This document shows, piece after piece, positions 1 to 11,810 of a stretch of DNA of 64,000 nucleotides (position 1 is the stretch's first letter; every line of letters starts with the position of its first letter). A program made the position numbers and the translations under genes. Origin of the DNA: Aristolochia californica (taxonomy: Eukaryota > Streptophyta > Magnoliopsida > Piperales > Aristolochiaceae); the NCBI GenBank assembly GCA_029961685.1, contig JARWKL010000016.1, positions 19,846,157 to 19,910,156 on the forward strand, read 5' to 3'. The notes below the pieces were generated by a model. That model was not told the origin of the DNA. It worked only from the letters and a program-made list of their open reading frames with translations, and made no database searches.

Positions 1-256
1 AATCTGGAGGAAGACACAATAAACAAAATAAACAAGCAAAAACAGAAGAGCACATGAATCAAAGTAACCTATGGGTTTGAAAGTGTTCCACTTTCAGTAA
101 CCATAACAAGTCTAACCAATGAAAGAAGTTCATTTCTGAGAAGAGCTTATATGATAACAATCTCTTCTAGGCTGAGGTAGAGTATAAAAAAACCAAAAAC
201 TGATAATTCATCAAATGTGGTTGACCTAAAAGGTATCCTTTCAAACTGCAAATTAC

Positions 257-3200
257 CTGCATTGCTTCATACAGTTTTCGCTTTCCACGTGACATCATGA
301 CATTGGACATGTCGCGATCGTCCTCAACTAGTTGATTTGGGTCAGGGCCAGGTTCCTCCAAAACTTCTGTTTCATCAGGTGAACTCTTCGCTCTCTTGTT
401 TGACAACATTGAATATGTAACACCTTGAAGTTCCATACTTAATTCATCATGGAACTGCTTCTGAAGGGTTAACATCTGCAAATGTAATGCCCTTAGTTTG
501 CCATGTTTACTAACATTATAACAATTTTCACATGAAAAACAATCTCAAACTTCTTGTACCTTTCTTTTCTTTTCAGCAGCTTCACTAGCCTGGGTTCTAT
601 CAATAATGCCCTCAGCCAAAAGATTGTGTGGATCATCCACATCTGGCTTATCCGTGCCCGGCATTGGTAAGAGTTGTTTTCCCACAGCAGCTTGAAGGCG
701 CTTAATTGTCTCTGCATACTCTGGCATGTAGCCTTCGGCTTCATTGTCAACAAATGGTGACAAGTGTGGGGGAGGTAAACTATTGACAAAAAATTAGTGG
801 TTACACATGGCAACTGGATAATACCATACAAGGTTCAGTCTTGTATAGGCTTTCAGAAACCAGGCAATTAATTTCCATTAAAGCCATGAATTGAACAAAA
901 GGAGTAGATACAAGGGGGTACTTAATTATTCCACATTGGAGGTATTGCAATAATGTAATCTTTGCAGTGGTAATTCGTTATGATATACATACTTAGATAC
1001 CTAGTTGATTATACCAAGAGAGAAGAACTGCCAGATAATGGTAAATGCATTGAAGATCATTCCACTTATAAAACAAACAATTTCTCCACCTTAAGTTGTT
1101 AAAAAAGCTGTTCACCGATTTGCTAGGAATATCCCCTTAAAGTCTCTGCTTTTTACTTGTTGCAAGTCATCTAATTATGAATGACATTGAAATTAGACCA
1201 TAATTACCTTCCAACTAAATATCCTTCTGTAGGTAATATAATTTGTGCATTTACGCAATCGTAGACCCACTGAGGCTGAATATATTCTCTAGAAAGAAAT
1301 AGATGTTTTTGAGTTGGCCTATCAACAATCTGCAGTGTCACAACCAGTCAAAGAAAGATAGTAAACATGTCAAAGTATATAGCAAATGAACCCAAGAGTA
1401 ATACACAACTTTGAAACTCAGCATTGTGAGACCATTTTGTTTTTTTGGAATGATAAAGTGATATTCTATAAAGAGCAAGAGAGAATACAGCAAAGGATAT
1501 ACCTTGTAAGACCATGTTTTCACCCAGCCGAATGAGGTTACTCTGGGCTAGGATATAACCGGTTAACCTAAAACACCAAATTCTGGAATGAGGTGGGCTT
1601 GATAGCATGACCCGGCCCCAGTCCAACGAATTACAAAACGAGACTGTGAATTGACAATCTCATAAACAGTGGAAAAGTCCTAACAAAAAGCCAGGACCAG
1701 GTCCATATGCCTCTTGGGGAAAGCTCTTATACCCAACAAGACAGTAAGATCATTCAAGCCAGTGACCATATGGCTAAGAAAGAAAAGATTGAGGGTGTTC
1801 TACTCTGCTCTCTATCTACAAACTCAAATTAGTAGAGCTGGCTCAATCTGATCCACTCATTTAACTGGTTTCATGCCGCAGGTTTTGCATGGTTGCAGGG
1901 AAAAAAATGTAAATAGGAAAGTAATGACTACAAGCAGATTTGTACGTAATGAAGGTCCACATTTTCACAATTGCTAAGAGGGTCTCATTCTTCTACGAAT
2001 TAACTTGCTTACTAGGCATTTCAAGCAGGAAAATACAAAAGATAGTGCAAAAATTTTATTTATAAAAAAGATCTACCTGATGGGTAATACTCTCATCAGA
2101 TTCGCTAAAGGGAGAGCCATCTCCATCCCATGAAACAGTGCCTCCAAAAGCTGGAATAATGAAAAGCAGCGACTCTCTTGGGACCTAATATTCATTGCAA
2201 TTATTAGCCACAGATATAAACCACTCTAAAAACGTAGCATGAGTTTTAAGATAATTAAACGTAGTATGGTTGACATGATAAGTGCCACACTTTGGTTTCC
2301 ACATGCAAAAATAGTATCACTTTTTCTAATGATGAATGTAAGAACATTAGGAGGATTTTTTTAATTAAGGATATGAACTCCCAACTTCCCACTAGGGTTA
2401 ATAGGCCAACAAAGCATATACCACAACCATGAAAAGTTGTGCAATCTGAAAACGAAAAATAACCAAAATCTAAACCATCATCATGATAAACCCTTTTCCC
2501 GACAATACTGAGTCAGGTGCATGAATAATCCCCCTCATTTCTGCTCTCTCATCTGCCAGTCCCATTAATAGAATAAAAAAATATATATAAACGTAAAAGT
2601 AATCAGAACATATAAGCCAACTTCTTGATGAACTCACCTCACGGCCCAGGAAAAATTTTAAATCTTTAAAGAGAGATCTGCACTCCCTAGTATCCTTGTC
2701 TTCTTCTTCTTCTTCTTCCTCACGAGCAGCTTCCTCAACAAGGTGCATCAGAGCACCTGGTTCGTTAGCACGAAGCTGATGTTGAAGCTGAGCCAACCTC
2801 AGGTCAGATTCTTCAGTTCCTGAACCCTTTATTTCTTCTTGCTCTGGCTTCAACTTAGTAGCCCTTGAGCCAGCATCAACATATCTTGACAACGCATATA
2901 GATCTGCGTAGTAATTCAAAATTATTTGGTTACAGTTATACGAGAACATTGCCAATCTCTGCAAAATATGTAATGATGGTTGAGATCCTTATGGAACGTT
3001 AAAAAAAGAAAAAAACTAGAAAGCTCATACCAGCTGCCAAAGCTTCTAATTGAGGGTCCAGAATAGGTGGATATTTCACATTAATAGAATGATAAAGTTT
3101 GAAGTTGACAAAAGCAAGGAGAGTCTGCAAATTCAGAAACAGAAGAATGAAAAGACGCTCTAAAGAACAGTTACGAGAATTATTACCAAAAAAGGAGATT

Positions 3201-6200
3201 AGGTGTGTTAAGAACATTGCACAAAAAGTAGCCAAGTAAATCAATTAAGGGTTCAGTCTGGAAATTTTTTTAGTAGCCTAGAAAATAAATTTTAAGAGTC
3301 ATTCAGATGTTGAAATGACCTTGCGTTGTAAATTTAGTTGAAGACAAAGAAAATCACAGGGATGAAAATAAATAGGTAGCTAACTTAATTTTTTTAAAAA
3401 CATATATAGCTAACTTAATTTTCAAAAAAAATATACAACTAACTTAATTTTCAGAAAAACACATATATAGCTAACTTAAGTTTCAAAAAAACATATATAT
3501 AGCTAACTTGTAATTAGTAGAAGAATTCAAAGGCATGATAAGTGACTGCTTAAGAACTTGAAGAATTGAAATTCTTGAACATCATTGATTAATAACACAA
3601 TGAAAAGATTCTCTACATGTTCTAGCAATAACAATCAGACCTATCAAATGCCCACATTTAGAACAGTTTGTGCATAAAGAAAAAGACAATATTTAAGCTT
3701 AAGGATTAACCAGTAACTTCATTTTGCAAATGGTTGTCAAATAACTCTCCAACTAACATTTGCTAAGAGTGACCTACAGGACAGTCAGCCCTGCTCTAGG
3801 CCAGTTACTCCATAAACCGTGTTAAAGACATGTTTTCTCCTCACAACCAATTGGTTTGCTTGACAAAATGCTATGCTTAAGACACTATTGAAAAATTTAT
3901 CTGCCGTCCATCACTAAAGCTCTATAAGGAATTTTTGTTTATGAAAATATCACCATTCAGATAAAATTTAGATGATATCAGGTGTCCAGACCAAACGCTA
4001 TTCAGATAACAAGCTCAAGCATCTCAAGTCGGAATCAGTATCTCGCATCTTGGACAATAAAACATTCTTTAATTGTTGGAAGATAAGATCAAACCCAAAC
4101 GACCAAGGAAGGCCCACATATGTAAGATTATTATAAGATGGGCCACGTGACCAAGGAAGGCCCACGAGATGGGCCCAAGCCCATAAGAAGTAGGACCCAC
4201 AATGATTACCAAGAGCTGGCATCCTTATCACGTCAGTTGGAAGATCAAGAAAGACTCACAAAAGTATCTTTATCTTAAGGTCACGACCAAGAAGAGTTTT
4301 AGTTTAAGTTATATTTGTCTTTTATCAATATTGAGTTACCAAATTATGTTAGGACTTACCTTTTAAGTGTTAGAGTTTGGGTGTAATTGGGACAAGGGTA
4401 GTTTTATTGTAATTGGACTCTACTACCTTCCTTTATTATAAATAGAGGTTCATGTACTCTGATTACAACAAGTTATTGATGTCAATGAAGTATTTCACTT
4501 TTTCATAAATTCAACATGGTATCAGAGCAGGTTTTGTGAGTTGACTTGGTCAACTCACGGAAGTAATATGATCATTTTCTCTAAACCCTAAACCCAAGGT
4601 CTAGGTTCGTAGTTATTTTTTTTTCAATCCCTACACCTGTAGATTTTGTTGCGAGTTTTCACCTCTATACGTAGTTCTTCATATTGCAAGTTATATATTG
4701 ACGGAAAGATATTTGAGTCTACTTTCCAAAGAAAAACGATTTGTTCCAATCGGAGTTATCGACAGAGAGATATAGATATTTCAATGAGCAAAGGTCAGTT
4801 TGCAAGAAGGTTCGAGCAGCAGCAACAATCCTTAGATTCCGAGGTATTTTTTGCTATCAAGAACTAGACTTCATATGGAGAAACATATATCAAAAGAAAT
4901 ATTTGTAAGTCTATTCTTTTACCTATTCAACCAATTTTTTATCTGAATCATCTACAAAGAGAAATCGATATTTGAAGCAAGAAAGGTTAGATTGAAAAAG
5001 AGGTTCGAGCGACAGCAGAAAGCCTCAATTTCCGAGGTATTTTATGCTATCAAGAAAGAGACTTTATATGGAGAATTATATATCAAACGAAAGATAAGTA
5101 AGTCTATTTTCTTACCTATTCAACCAATTCTCGGTATGATATTTTTATAAGGAGATATTGATCTTTGAAGGGTCAATGGTAATTCTAGAAAAAACCGGAG
5201 AAACGGTATTTATTTCGGCCAGATGACAGAGGCTGAAATATATCAGATTATTTGTCTTCTGAAAATTATATTTTATGAAGTTATATTAGACTTGGATGAA
5301 AGGTATTTAAGTCTAGTTTCAGAAGGAAAAAAATTCATGTCAATCTGATCTAATATTGAAAGATATATTTGAATTGGAAGAATCAAAGGTCATGTTGGTA
5401 TCCTGTTATATTGAAAAATCCGAATTTATGCCGATTGTTTTGCATCACTGTTTGAGTTGATATATCAGGAAAATATCTCACTTCTCCCTGGTTTGAGGGC
5501 TTATTTACAAATCTCTATTATTTGGGATTATTGCTACTTCTATGATAATTGGTTCAAACTGGGATCACTGCCATTACCTCCCAACTTGAGGGGGAGAAGT
5601 AGAAGAAGAACAAGAAAGAGGTATTTTATTTCTTTTGTTGTGGATAAGTTTATATGACCAAAATAATCAAGAAAGGGGGAACACAAAAGATGAAGCTTGT
5701 GCATCAAACAAGAAATTTTTATATCAGATTATTTCATGGGTTCTTTGACAAAGTTTACTATTTGGTTCGTGTTATATGTGTTGGAAGATGGTCATGTTAT
5801 ATTCAACTGCAGCTATTATGTCTCTTTGGGGACATTATTATTGAATAAGAGGTGGCCTCATGTCATCATTTATTTTACCCCGTTAAAAAGATCAAAATTG
5901 TTTGTGGTTGGAAGTCCACAACGGAGAAACTTCATCCCAAAAAGATGAAAACTATTTGTGGTTCGAAGTCCATGATGGAGGAACTTCATCCCCGTCAAAA
6001 AGATGAAAATTATTTGTGGTTGGGAGTCCACGACAGAGGAACTTCATCCCCGTCAAAAAGATGAAAATTATTTGTGGTTGGAAGTCCATGACGGAGGAAC
6101 TTATGATTACATCTATGTTATCCCCCCCCCCTTGTAATGGCTTTTATGTCTCCTACCACTTGAGAGTCGTTGCCCTGTGGAGGGACACGGTGGTGGACAC

Positions 6201-9200
6201 TTCAGAGCAATGCCGATAAACACACTATCTATAGAAGTGGAGTGTGCCCTACATCCAGCATTAAGATTAGAGTATGAAACAATGGCTTACCGGCTAAGAG
6301 TGATTTTTACTCTCACTTATATAATGTCGCAGGGCCTCAATGAAGGACACAACAGCGTGAGGGGGAGTATTGGAAGATGAAAGCATATTGGAAGATGTGC
6401 CATTTTATAAAAAAAATATTCTATACATCATTTGCAGCAAGCTGGGAGTTCATGTTGTTCTCTCACCCCCAGCTTGAGGGGGAGTGTTGGAAAATAAGAT
6501 CAAGCCCAAACGACCAAGGAAGGCCCACAAGATGGGTCCAAGTCCATAAGAAGTAGGACCCACAATGATTACCACGAGCTAACATCCTTCTCACATCAAT
6601 TGAAAGATCAAGAAGGACTTACAAAAGTATCTTTATCTTAGGGTCACGACCAAGAAAAGTTTTAGTTTAAGTTATATTTGTCTTTTATCAATATTGAGTT
6701 ACCTAATTATGTTAGGACTTACCTTAAGTGTTAGAGTTTGGGTGTAATTGGGACAAGGGTAGTTTTATTGTAATTGGACTCTACTACCTTCCTTTATTAT
6801 AAATAAAGGTTCATGTACTCTGATTACAACAAGTTATTGATACCAATAAAGTATTTCACTTTTCCATAAATTCAACATTAATTTATCAACTCAACTATGC
6901 AACTCCAGAAAACATATCAAGCTTCAAGATAATTCCAAAATAACGTTTTGGGAGATAACAACTGGATGTAGCAGGGTTTATCACTAAGCACATGCTTAAT
7001 GAATTCATCGTACAACTTGTTTTGAGTGCTGGACAAAGAAAAAGAAAGAACATTCCATGGAAAAATAATAAAATTCAAGCAAAATTAGTGAAGACTAACC
7101 TCATAAAATTCCAGAAATGTCAGCATAACTTTAAAATCAACGTCATCAGTCAAGACTTGCTGCAAAGCATGTGGAGTCAACCATGTAATCTTTTGCCCAT
7201 CAACCTCAGCCTGAAGAAAGGGCAAAAAAATACAGGCTCCATTATTGCAATTGAAATAAAAAAAAAAAACCGAATGAACAAAAGAATCTCTTTAGCTATA
7301 TATCAATCATATCCAACCACACTAAACCTGATAATATATACCCTTCACAGATATGAAGGTCTTCCGTAGCTTATGAGTGCGAGAAATATAGGCCTGCCAT
7401 TCGTGACTCAACCTAATAAAAAAAAACACAACGAGTGTTGTCAGTTTATATGTAGTTAAGGTTTCAGAAGGTAGCAATAAAAAGATATAAGGTATTCATA
7501 ACTTTGAAACAATAATAACCAAAATATCATTTCTTTATTATTTTGTGATTGACTACATTAAGTGGCACCGATTGACATGGTTAAGGCTTTAAACCAAAAA
7601 ACCTCACATTAATAAAGAGCCCAATGAGCCAAAGATTCAATCCACAAGCAAGCAATGTGAGTTTAATTATTGAACTTACAAATGCTAAAAAGATATTTAT
7701 GTACAGCACTAAAAGTTAAGTAGATGTCAACCTTCGACAATTATGGATGCGCTTTACTTCGATGTGCTCACTATCCACAGCAGGCAATGCTGCAAACAGG
7801 TGTACCATGGTAAGACAATCATCCAAATCCCTTAGAGCATCAATGAAAGTCGGGTACCTAATTCAACAGCCATACAGTCCTGGTTAACTACCCTTTGTAA
7901 CAAAAAGAGGTTTAAACACCATTAGTTTTTAGTAAGAAACAAATACCGAAACAAATAAATATATATTTTTTGAACTCAGACAAATAGATATATATTATGC
8001 ACCTTTCTTTGATAAGCCTGTCAAGTGTATAAGATGGTTTACGGGTCAACAGACGTTGAGCAAGATCCTTGTTTTTCTTTGCTAAGGCTTTCTTCACCTT
8101 CTTATCATATGACCTAATATCCCTGGAGAACAACAAACAGCAAATAAGGCCAAGACAATGATAGGTGCACACATTAAACCAAGGCAATTCAATACACATT
8201 CCATATCAATATAAAATAAAGTATTATGGCAGCATCAATAGTTCAGAAATAGGCATGGGACACATAATTGGCAGGAACATAATATAACAGAATTAACTGA
8301 TTCTTTACAAATTTACATCAAGAGAAACACAGTACATAGCATAGGAAACAGTCCATTAACATTCTTGGATCACATCCAAGCAGAAAAGAGAATCAGAGCA
8401 TAAATCGCGACAATGATACAGAAATACATATTTTACTATGCATCTTCACACCAGTAGAAGCACTGAATTTTGGCACAATAAAGTGCACTACCTTCAAAAA
8501 ATAAAAATAAACTATGGAGGCAGTCACCAGTATTCAATTACTCACCAGTGTTTTCAAAAAGTACAACCTGAAACTTAGTGGTCTCAGATGTTTACATGCA
8601 TAAAAAAAATCCTATAGACAGAACTTGCAGTGCATACATGGATATCAAACAATCCCGGAAATACAACCTGAGGAACTAAAGCTCCAGCCAGGTGAACACT
8701 TACTTCCATGAAGAAGTTAAAAAGTGCAGAATGTGGGTGAAAGCATCTACGGATGTGTAAGAATAAGCAGAACATTTGCATGTATAATCTATTTGAATGA
8801 TGTACTGCACTGCAAGATACACAAAGAAATATATTACACTACCAGAGTACCTGAATTTTTCAAGCAATGGATCATGAGCAAGGAAGAGGATATCCTTCAT
8901 GTGATAATAAGTCTTGTGATTCCCTTCAACCTTTTTCTTTGGCTCCCTTGGGAAAACCCCTTTCAGAATGCATAACCTCCTATATTAGACAAACAAAGAA
9001 AAAATCAGATAAAAGAGAAATTTGACAATTAAAAAGAGCTTTTCAAAGCTCAATGGTAACTTATTCTCATCAAAGCTATTCTCATTATATACCATCAACA
9101 ATTCAAAGTGGAGCTTTTGAAGCTCACCAGAAATTCATTATGAAGCAACACAGAACAGATAATTGAAGATAATAATTGTAATAAGAAACTGCTAGAAATT

Positions 9201-10524
9201 ATGCCAATACAAAAAAAAAAGATTAATTCAAGTAATTAAAACGAGGTTTTATAGGGCTGAGATAACCAAAGCAATGACTAGACAACCATAAGCACGACCA
9301 CCATTTTTATGAAAAGCTTCTCCCGGATCCACTAAACTACATTCATCCATTCTGATTTATGGACCACGCACTTCACCATTAGGTCAGCCTTCCGAAAATA
9401 TTTCTCCATCATTTATATCCATGTCATTTTTTTGTTAAATCCATCCATGTTTATCTTCCCCAACCAACATTAACAAAAACCTTCTGCACTAATATGGTTA
9501 CAGTGAAATGCCTAATCCATCGCAAACTGTTCTCTCTTACTCTCTTGTTCCTGTATTGTCTGGAGAGAGGAAGAAAGGCCTGGCACAAAATTCGAGTTAT
9601 GGAATGGACATGTTTATAGAATTGACCAAATAGCTTGTATATCACTCATTTAAAGTTGCAAATCAGACCACTGATTGTCATCATTCATCAAAATAGTGTT
9701 CCTCATGTTACGCCACTATCCTTTGATAAAGACAGAACAAGTAAACAAACTTTGAGTAGAGCAGCCAGGAGTATGAGTAAACGAACAAATATCTAAGTAA
9801 TAATGTGACTTTAGAATTAGAATATGAACAGAACATAAGTTGAAAAGTTCAAACTAAGTCAACAGGTAGATGTGCTAGCACAAATTGCTTGACTTCAGTG
9901 CCATAGAAATTCATTTTTAGTAAGCTGGATGTGCATGAATAACTGCTGTCAGCTGTCAGCACCTTAGTATTTTGACAAGCAATAGCTGTATATTCAAAAT
10001 AGGCTTACACTTAATAACTGTAAAATAGATATTAAGTAGAGTTTAAACGTGCAGTTATCATCTTTTTGTATCTCAAAAAGGATAATCCTCAATTTTCTCG
10101 ATTCACTTCAAAGATAATTAATTGATAATTTTTATTAGCAACAATTTCGCCCGCTCGAAATCACAAAAAAAAAAAAAAAAAGACTCAAACAGTAAACTAT
10201 GCAGAAGGATTCAGACCCAGAAATGGCTCTACCAAATGTGGTCCCTGAAAAACTAAGAAAGGTGTATAAAACTTCATGAACTAGGAGAATTCACTAGTGA
10301 GTCCCACAGGAGAAAACCTGAAAGTGGAGAGATTAATTTGAAGATAGTGAATAGCTTTTGTCCTCGTTATGTACTTTGCAGCATTCCCCTCCTTTTTCTT
10401 CCCCTGGGCAGAAGAGAAACAGTAAAAGAATGATTACTTGACGAGCTTAAAAATACAGAATGGATAATATTGGATAAAAATAGTGTATTAAAGATGTTAC
10501 CGGAGGTCTGTAATGCTTCGGCAT
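257..10524 (-). CDS. PES: Pescadillo homolog, ribosome biogenesis factor (3' end outside window)
   Basis: Nucleolar protein of the PES-BOP1-WDR12 complex needed for 60S subunit maturation (family knowledge). Thirteen exons can be read: 10524-10501, 10403-10318, 8979-8851, 8122-8003, 7857-7732, 7412-7328, 7210-7100, 3124-3031, 2903-2638, 2184-2077, 1329-1208, 779-560, 475-257. They give 570 codons with all phases consistent. The start [19 protein letters not shown] is the usual Pescadillo N-terminus. Family landmarks include [17 protein letters not shown] in exon 4, [20 protein letters not shown] in exon 8, an acidic EEEEEEE stretch at the end of exon 9, and a BRCT domain across exons 9-11 ([32 protein letters not shown]). 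Plant homologues are close to 590 residues, so only a short last exon is missing beyond base 1. Intron 7 (3125-7099) is inflated by an LTR element. The identity is secure; exon edges were placed by eye. Confidence 0.95.
3377..3510. repeat. Minisatellite, about 31 bp unit, in PES intron 7
   Basis: Four imperfect units plus a partial fifth begin with TAGCTAACTTAA or a close variant at about 3377, 3407, 3437, 3468 and 3500. They are separated by A-rich spacers containing CATATATA. The array lies just inside the acceptor side of the long intron 7. Confidence 0.8.
4074..4516 (+). repeat. 5' LTR of element A
   Basis: 443 bp, from TGTTGGAAGATAAG to CATAAATTCAACA. It contains the TATA-like TTATAAATAGAGG near 4436-4448, a plausible promoter. 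It is about 50 bp longer than the 3' LTR because a short segment around ACCAAGGAAGGCCCAC is duplicated. Confidence 0.92.
4517..4528 (+). other. Primer-binding site of element A (initiator tRNA-Met)
   Basis: TGGTATCAGAGC begins immediately after the left LTR and is the standard plant tRNA-iMet primer-binding site. Its exact abutment to the LTR fixes the LTR end. Confidence 0.92.
4765..5140 (+). repeat. Two diverged direct repeats of about 180 bp inside element A
   Basis: Two successive blocks share the order AAGGT(C/T)AG, AGGTTCGAGC(A/G), TTCCGAGGTATTTT, GCTATCAAGAA, TATGGAGAA, TATATATCAAA, AAGTCTATT and ACCTATTCAACCAATT. They look like an internal duplication. The inverted element B has related blocks. 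Confidence 0.7.
5889..6104 (+). repeat. Four tandem copies of a 54-58 bp unit inside element A
   Basis: The phrase TTTGTGGTT, GAAGTCCA, GGAGGAACTTCATCCC recurs with TTTGTGG at 5901, 5955, 6013 and 6071. The last two spacings are exactly 58 bp and the first is 54 bp. Copies differ by a few bases each. Confidence 0.85.
6485..6877 (+). repeat. 3' LTR of element A
   Basis: 393 bp, from TGTTGGAAAATAAG to CATAAATTCAACA, highly similar to the left LTR apart from the short duplication missing here. The purine tract GAGGGGGAG lies directly upstream. The TTAAT target-site copy follows directly. Confidence 0.92.
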
Positions 10525-10635
10525 CGTTGGAAGTCCAGAAAGTTAGACGGAGAAGAAGGGGTGAAGTGTTGGACGCAGTAGGAGAAGCTAAGGAGGGAAG
10601 AAGAGTTCAAGCGGCGGAGGGTGGGAGGAGTTCGT

Positions 10636-10643
10636 TATTTATA
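10636..10643 (-). promoter_or_regulatory. Probable TATA box of PES
   Basis: On the minus strand this reads TATAAATA, about 112 bp upstream of the PES start codon. A transcription start near 10605 would give a 5' leader of about 80 bases. This is inferred from motif and distance only. Confidence 0.5.
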
Positions 10644-10737
10644 GGAAGAAGACAGTCCAGACCTAGAGTCATTTGGTGCATTAATGCTGCAGTGACGCGG
10701 TCGAAAAATTAAAATGGGTCGGGTTTAGCTTGAACCG

Positions 10738-10907
10738 GAGGTCGATTTGGAACCCCAAAAGAAAAGAAAATGAGAATTTGATTATTAATATTTCTAAGAA
10801 TAGTTAGTGAAAATTAGATAATAATAAAAAAAAATTTACTAACTATTTTTGGGAATAATAATAATCAAATTTTCATTTTCTTTTCTATGGGTTCCAAACA
10901 GACCCTG
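10738..10907. mobile_element. MITE-like foldback element just upstream of PES
   Basis: About 170 bp whose two halves are inverted copies. The left half reads TTTGGAACCCCAAAAGAAAAG then AAAATGAGAATTTGATTATTA. The reverse complement of the right half reads TTTGGAACCCATAGAAAAG then AAAATGAAAATTTGATTATTA. The right outer end (GGGTCTGTTTGGAAC when inverted) is a common tip of plant hAT-type MITEs. No clear target duplication is visible. It lies about 95 bp upstream of the inferred PES TATA box. Confidence 0.75.
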
Positions 10908-11810
10908 AGAGAACTTAAGAGAACTTAATCGCATTAAATATTTTGGAATGAGCATGTCTTGTTCATTTGAACTAAATTGACAAATAAAAAATAACCCGAT
11001 TAAGTTCTCTGATAGTATGAATTGGGTTTTAATATTTTTATTTTATTTTTCCCAAAATACGTCCCAAAGTAATATATCGACATATGGCATTGGATTTTTG
11101 GGGTCTCAATATGACTTGTTAGCAAAATTGACACCACTATTTGTAAAGATGCAAAACATATTTGATTTTGTATTAATTGATGTGGCTCATTACACCCAAC
11201 CAAATACAAAATTGATTACATGCATGGATTTCATAGTTTCCCCAACCCAGGTTTTTCAAGTTGAGTGGGGTTTTCCATTAAAGCTGACCTGACACCCACC
11301 CCTAGAGTCAAACAAACCATTAGTAATATCAAATATGTTTCTAGAAACCATTAGTGACTCATGTATCCAATTGACTGCATTTAGCACCAAAATGTACAAA
11401 ATTGCATAACCAATATAGCAAACCATCAAACCATGACTATTGTCAAGCTCAATCAAGAAAAGCTTCAGGTAAGGAAATCTCATTTCCAATGAAGCCAGCT
11501 GTCTTCCAGCTGCAAATAACCATGCATTTTCAAATTGCATTCATCTTACATTGCACAAAACTCTGTATGGTTTACCAATAATTGTTACAAATCAAGATGC
11601 ATCTGGTAGTCTATTTGGGTCTTGTGACAAACTTCAAGCAGAAGCCATGTGGAATTACAATAAGATAACATAAATGTACTAGAGGAAACTGTCATTGAAT
11701 ACAGTTTAATGCTAAAGTTTTTCCACATCTGCTCCCAAGAACCAATGAGAAAAATGGTTGCTGATCTCAACAAGATTGGCTTCCACGGGTCTGCGACTCG
11801 AACATAATTT
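10908..11810. other. Intergenic: primase 3' flank
   Basis: AT-rich sequence between the primase stop codon and the PES promoter. It should hold the primase 3' UTR. I see no gene or further repeat here. Confidence 0.5.

Larger units (their letters stand above)
4074..6877 (+). mobile_element. Complete non-coding LTR retrotransposon (element A) inside PES intron 7
   Basis: This 2.8 kb element lies antisense to PES. Both LTRs start TGTTGGA and end TTCAACA. The 5-bp direct repeat TTAAT flanks it perfectly at 4069-4073 and 6878-6882. A primer-binding site complementary to initiator tRNA-Met follows the left LTR, and a purine-rich GAGGGGGAG tract abuts the right LTR. The internal 1.97 kb has only short ORFs and no recognisable gag, protease, RT or integrase, so it would need enzymes from another element. 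The Met primer site suggests copia machinery, but this is not proven. Confidence 0.93.

Noticed and set aside
5889..6104. Regular repeats that might suggest a CRISPR array
   Set aside because: The units are contiguous 54-58 bp tandem copies without unique spacers, inside a plant LTR element.
6992..7369. 125-codon plus-strand frame across PES exons 6-7
   Set aside because: It is the reverse-strand shadow of PES exons, whose minus-strand translation is clearly Pescadillo.
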